Shown here: positions 9,916-12,447 of the stretch, piece after piece
Position numbering within the stretch: the stretch's first letter is position 1
Layout: each line of letters starts with the position of its first letter
Assembly (NCBI GenBank): GCA_002401295.1
Contig: NVSR01000128.1
Coordinates: 1-12,447 of the forward strand
Length of the DNA: 12,447 nt
Reading direction: 5' to 3'
DNA from: SAR324 cluster bacterium
Lineage (GTDB): Bacteria; SAR324; XYD2-FULL-50-16
Position numbers and translations under genes: made by a program
The notes under the pieces: generated by a model
The model's input: the letters and a program-made list of their open reading frames with translations, nothing else
What the model was told of the DNA's origin: nothing
Databases searched by the model: none

Positions 9916-10584
9916 CATTAGAGCATTGTTTCAGCGTAAAAGAGTAGAGTACTGCTGGGTTTGAGAAAAAAGATTTATTTTAGTTGTTAAAACAATTAAT
10001 TTTAACGTCTTAAAACTCACCTCAATCTGATTTAGATTTGTAAAATTTAAATCCATTTTTACAAAGTGATTTTGTAAAGACAGGTGAATATCAACTTGTG
10101 TGGATAAATCAAAAGAAACAACGTCCCCTTTTTTTAAAAGACGTGAGAAAGATGCTGTTGCATAATTATTTACTTTTACTTTTTTGTGTGAAATAAGCTG
10201 TTTAGCGGCAAAAATAGTAGGCACAAAGCCTAAACGATATAAAAGAACATCTAAACGACGCTCTAATACCGAGCAGAATTCAAGTTCCTTTACAGAATTG
10301 CGCAACGTTACGTTTTTCTTATAAGCACTCTTTAAAATTTTTTTTAACAGGGATGTTCTATAGAAGCCAAAATAAAACTTTAATCGACGACGCTCATCCA
10401 ATTTATTTTTATAATGCCTCTCCAATTTATTCGTCCACTTTGAACTTAAATACTTAACATCCGGAGAATATAACTTTATTCTTGTTGAGGCAGAAACCTT
10501 ATGAGTTAACGGCTTATCTTTTTTTAAAGAAGCCCCTATTTTCAAATATTTTTTTAATCGTGGACGTATTTTATGTAGACCCAT
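9910..10584 (-). CDS. rps4: Ribosomal protein S4
   Basis: Small-subunit mitochondrial ribosomal protein that binds 16S-like rRNA. The N-terminus MGLHKIRPRLKKYLKIG and its many Lys and Arg residues fit S4. The S4 RNA-binding domain is clear at about residues 108-158 (VLERRLDVLLYRLGFV..., then LISHKKVKVNN and KKGDVVSFD). The start ATG at 10584 overlaps the end of rps2 by 14 nt. At the 3' end a TGA at 9931-9933 follows ...YSTLLR. Since UGA is Trp here, the frame adds WNNALMG and stops at TAA 9910, giving 224 residues and a 6-nt overlap with tRNA-Val. If that TGA still stopped translation, the protein would have 217 residues. The C-terminal third is divergent from typical S4. Confidence 0.93.
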
Positions 10585-11134
10585 GTTTTTTTTCCAAGCA
10601 AACGGTTAATAGAGCAATAATTAAATTTTGTATCGTTAATAGAGTATAATTACCCCCTACCTGTAACAAACTAGAATTTTTATTCGTAAGTAAGCTACTA
10701 AAAGATATTAGAGGTGTTCCAATTAGGGCAGCTTCCTGTTGAATAAGCTCAGTACGAAGTGGGGTAAGAAAGAGAGTCACAATAACAATATTTTTTAGAC
10801 GACGCGTTGTTAAAAATCCAAGAGATACATCTGATTTTTTTAAGACGAAAATTTTTTTTTTTTTGCACGCATAATAAAATTTCGTAAATAAAACCTTATC
10901 TCGTATATCGGCAATAAAAATAACACGATACCTTTTTTTTAAAAGGGTTTCTAAGGCTAATAGTCCTGTTTTTAAAGATGTTTTTAACAAAAAAGGATTT
11001 AAAAATGAAAAAAACTGGTCCCGTTGACCCAAAAGAATATTAGAGTGTGAAAGATCCGTAAAAGGTTGTGGGTGGGTTATACAAATCTTTGAAAAAACAA
11101 AAGACTCTACTAAATTCTTTTTTAAAACTTCCAT
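10571..11134 (-). CDS. rps2: Ribosomal protein S2
   Basis: Small-subunit mitochondrial ribosomal protein of the S2 family. The 187-residue product is shorter than bacterial S2 (about 240), as is common in protist mitochondria. Recognisable elements are HSNILLGQRDQFFSFLNP at about residues 30-47, the strand YRVIFIADIRD, and EAALIGTPLIS, where bacteria have EA...GIP. The usual coiled-coil insertion appears reduced. A run of 13 A residues in the coding strand (complement of 10852-10864) encodes Lys-Lys-Lys-Lys-Ile in frame. The start ATG at 11134 lies 3 nt after the rpl6 stop. The stop TAA at 10571 lies inside the start of rps4, so the two may be translationally coupled. Confidence 0.9.
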   Translation of the reverse strand: MEVLKKNLVESFVFSKICITHPQPFTDLSHSNILLGQRDQFFSFLNPFLLKTSLKTGLLALETLLKKRYRVIFIADIRDKVLFTKFYYACKKKKIFVLKKSDVSLGFLTTRRLKNIVIVTLFLTPLRTELIQQEAALIGTPLISFSSLLTNKNSSLLQVGGNYTLLTIQNLIIALLTVCLEKKHGST

Positions 11135-11137
11135 GAG

Positions 11138-11641
11138 CTATTTTTTTTTACCTTCTTTCAGAATTACGGTTTGATTTTTGTAAAGAATTCCCTTTCCTTT
11201 ATAAGCGTCTGGCGCTTTTAAAGACTGTAACCGGGCACAAAACTCTTTTAAGAGCTGATCATCGATAGACTCTACGACCAAAACTGTTTTTTTTGGCGCA
11301 AAAACCCGTATATAAGGAGGGATTTTTACAAAAACAAAATGACTAAAACCAAGTTTTAATTTGATAAAACCCTTTTCAATAGCCTCAACACGAAAACCAA
11401 TACCAACGAAACTTAATCGGACAACATAACGAAGGCAAACACCTAAAAGATTTTTTTGAAATAAACGAAAAATCGTCGAATAAACAATTTTTTTTTTTCG
11501 AGTTCCTAAAAAAATTTTTTTTAGGGGATTTAGATCTAAACAAACGGAACCTAAAGGACCCTTAATAAAAAGAAGATTATTTTTTATAAATAACTGAACA
11601 TTGGGTGGTATAAAAGTTGTTGCCTTAAAAATATTTTTCAT
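11138..11641 (-). CDS. rpl6: Ribosomal protein L6
   Basis: Large-subunit mitochondrial ribosomal protein. From ATG at 11641 the product is 167 residues: MKNIFKATTFIPPNVQLFI aligns position for position with the bacterial MSRIGKKPIPIPKGVEV start, followed by LLFIKGPLGS. The C-terminal L6 signature is KAPDAYKGKGILYKNQ, then a Lys-rich tail. Another in-frame ATG at 11653 would add four residues (MFVK) and overlap rps8 by 11 nt; I prefer 11641 because it begins one base after the rps8 TAA and matches the family start. The stop is TAG at 11138, 3 nt before rps2. rps8 followed by rpl6 preserves the order of the bacterial spc operon. Confidence 0.93.
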   Translation of the reverse strand: MKNIFKATTFIPPNVQLFIKNNLLFIKGPLGSVCLDLNPLKKIFLGTRKKKIVYSTIFRLFQKNLLGVCLRYVVRLSFVGIGFRVEAIEKGFIKLKLGFSHFVFVKIPPYIRVFAPKKTVLVVESIDDQLLKEFCARLQSLKAPDAYKGKGILYKNQTVILKEGKKK

Positions 11642-11642
11642 T

Positions 11643-12023
11643 TTAACAAACATGGCAGAGAGCAGTGCCTCCTATTTTTAATTTTAAACAAGAGTGATGA
11701 CTTAACAAACCCTTACAAGTAGATAAAACAATAATACCAGTACCTAAACCCATCTTTGTAAGTTCATTGTAGGAGAGATAAAAAACTTTTCCTGGAGTGG
11801 ACAAAATCTTTATCTTATGAAAAGCACAAAAACCCTTTCCACAATACTTAGGATAAACCTTAACCCGGCCCGAATTTTGTAAAATGACACGAGAAACAAA
11901 CCCCTCGCGAAAAAGTAATTTTAAAAATTTAAAATAAAATAGATTTTTTGGTAAAACTGCATAACTTTTATGAGAGTGTACAGAGGAGATTAATTTAGAA
12001 GTAAAATTAGAAAACAATTTCAT
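11643..12023 (-). CDS. rps8: Ribosomal protein S8
   Basis: Small-subunit mitochondrial ribosomal protein that binds the central domain of the small rRNA. The 126-residue product has the usual length. It starts MKLFSNFTSKLISS at ATG 12023. Conserved features are ILSTPGKVFYLSYNEL in the middle, the MGLGTGIIVLST block that matches the bacterial S8 signature, and the C-terminal KIGGTALCHVC, where homologues usually end GGE.LCYVW. The final residue here is therefore Cys (TGT) instead of the usual aromatic. The stop TAA at 11643 abuts the rpl6 ATG (TAAAATG). It is the first protein gene after the right-hand tRNA cluster, 18 nt from tRNA-Phe. Confidence 0.93.
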   Translation of the reverse strand: MKLFSNFTSKLISSVHSHKSYAVLPKNLFYFKFLKLLFREGFVSRVILQNSGRVKVYPKYCGKGFCAFHKIKILSTPGKVFYLSYNELTKMGLGTGIIVLSTCKGLLSHHSCLKLKIGGTALCHVC

Positions 12024-12041
12024 TTTTAGTTTTATTTTATT

Positions 12042-12114
12042 TGTCTAAAAGCGGACTTGAACCACTGACCCAAGGATTTTCAGTCCTTTGCTCTACCAAC
12101 TGAGCTATTCAGAC
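12042..12114 (-). tRNA. trnF: tRNA-Phe (anticodon GAA)
   Basis: A 73-nt cloverleaf. The acceptor GTCTGAA/TTTAGAC has one G-U pair, and the discriminator is A. The D arm is GCTC-AGTTGGTA-GAGC. The anticodon stem AAGGA/TCCTT encloses CTGAAAA, with anticodon GAA. The T arm is AGTGG-TTCAAGT-CCGCT. Confidence 0.97.
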
Positions 12115-12120
12115 AAGTTA

Positions 12121-12192
12121 TAAGTGTATTGAGGTTCGAACTCAAGACCAATGGATTAAAAGTCCAATGCTCTGCCACTGAGCTACACACTT
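12121..12192 (-). tRNA. trnK: tRNA-Lys (anticodon UUU)
   Basis: A 72-nt cloverleaf. The acceptor AAGTGTG/TACACTT ends in one G-U pair, and the discriminator is A. The D arm is GCTC-AGTGGCA-GAGC. The anticodon loop is CTTTTAA, with anticodon TTT. The T arm is TTGAG-TTCGAAC-CTCAA. Confidence 0.97.
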
Positions 12193-12215
12193 TTTTATAG
12201 GAATCATAAACGACA

Positions 12216-12290
12216 ACAGGAAAAAGGGATTCGAACCCCTGACATTCTGTTCCCAAAACAGATACGCTAACCAGACTGCGCCACTTCCTG
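12216..12290 (-). tRNA. trnP: tRNA-Pro (anticodon UGG)
   Basis: A 75-nt cloverleaf. The acceptor CAGGAAG/TTTCCTG ends in one G-U pair. The anticodon stem TCTGT/ACAGA encloses TTTGGGA, with anticodon TGG. The T arm is AGGGG-TTCGAAT-CCCTT. The discriminator base is U, whereas Pro tRNAs usually carry A. Confidence 0.95.
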
Positions 12291-12292
12291 AA

Positions 12293-12363
12293 AAGTTGAA
12301 AAAGGAATCGAACCTTCATAAATAAATTTGCAATTTATAACATTACCGTTATGCTATTCAACC
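12293..12363 (-). tRNA. trnC: tRNA-Cys (anticodon GCA)
   Basis: A 71-nt cloverleaf. The acceptor GGTTGAA/TTCAACT has one G-U pair, and the discriminator is U as expected for Cys. The anticodon stem ATAAA/TTTAT encloses TTGCAAA, with anticodon GCA. The T arm is GAAGG-TTCGATT-CCTTT. It ends 2 nt before tRNA-Pro. Confidence 0.95.
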
Positions 12364-12380
12364 AAAAAAAACCTTGAAAG

Positions 12381-12447
12381 GGTGAATAACGGGGCTTGAA
12401 CCCGTGACAACCAGAGCCACAATCTAGTACTCTACCAACTGAGCTAC
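12381..12447 (-). tRNA. trnH: tRNA-His (anticodon GUG), 5' end outside window
   Basis: The partial cloverleaf lacks the first six acceptor bases, which lie beyond the window edge. The D arm starts GCTC-AGTTGGTA-GAGT. The anticodon stem CTAGA/TCTGG encloses TTGTGGC, with anticodon GTG. The T arm is ACGGG-TTCAAGC-CCCGT, followed by TATTCAC and discriminator C, as expected for His. Confidence 0.92.

Noticed and set aside
12080..12319. 79-codon minus-strand frame across the tRNA cluster
   Set aside because: It is a translation through tRNA-Phe, Lys, Pro and Cys, all of which fold as good cloverleaves.

Overview
This window is a compact, AT-rich stretch of a protist mitochondrial genome. It carries respiratory-chain genes (complex I nad4, nad5, nad6, nad9, nad11; complex III cob; complex IV cox1), four bacterial-type ribosomal protein genes (rps8, rpl6, rps2, rps4) and nine tRNA genes. 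UGA must be read as tryptophan: it falls at invariant Trp positions such as the Trp before the His-His copper ligands of Cox1 and the REIWDLFG motif of Nad9, and it is the only 'stop' inside otherwise continuous frames. The window also encodes the matching tRNA-Trp with anticodon UCA. Genetic code 4 therefore applies. Mitochondrial nad9, nad11 and ribosomal protein genes exclude animals and most fungi. The order rps8-rpl6-rps2-rps4, as I recall it from stramenopile mtDNAs, together with UGA=Trp, makes a stramenopile (for example a bicosoecid-like flagellate) my best guess. That is an inference, not proven here.

Every gene lies on the minus strand, so transcription runs from position 12447 down to 1. 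In that order: a tRNA cluster (His partial, Cys, Pro, Lys, Phe); the ribosomal protein block rps8, rpl6, rps2, rps4, packed with 0-18 nt spacers or overlaps; a second tRNA cluster (Val, Trp, Ser); nad5; tRNA-Ala; nad4; nad11; nad6; nad9; cob; and cox1, which runs off the left edge without its last codons.

There is no gene-free stretch longer than about 105 bases. The largest spacers are cob-cox1 (1432-1533), nad9-cob (2662-2765) and nad11-nad4 (5962-6030). I saw no introns, mobile elements, CRISPR arrays or large repeats. The genes feed one purpose: electron entry at complex I, passage through the bc1 complex and cytochrome oxidase, and mitochondrial ribosome and tRNA parts to translate those membrane subunits. 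No novel multi-gene system is evident. The points most worth a second look are the altered code with its tRNA, the rps4 end that runs into tRNA-Val, the open frame upstream of cob, and the full-length two-domain nad11.
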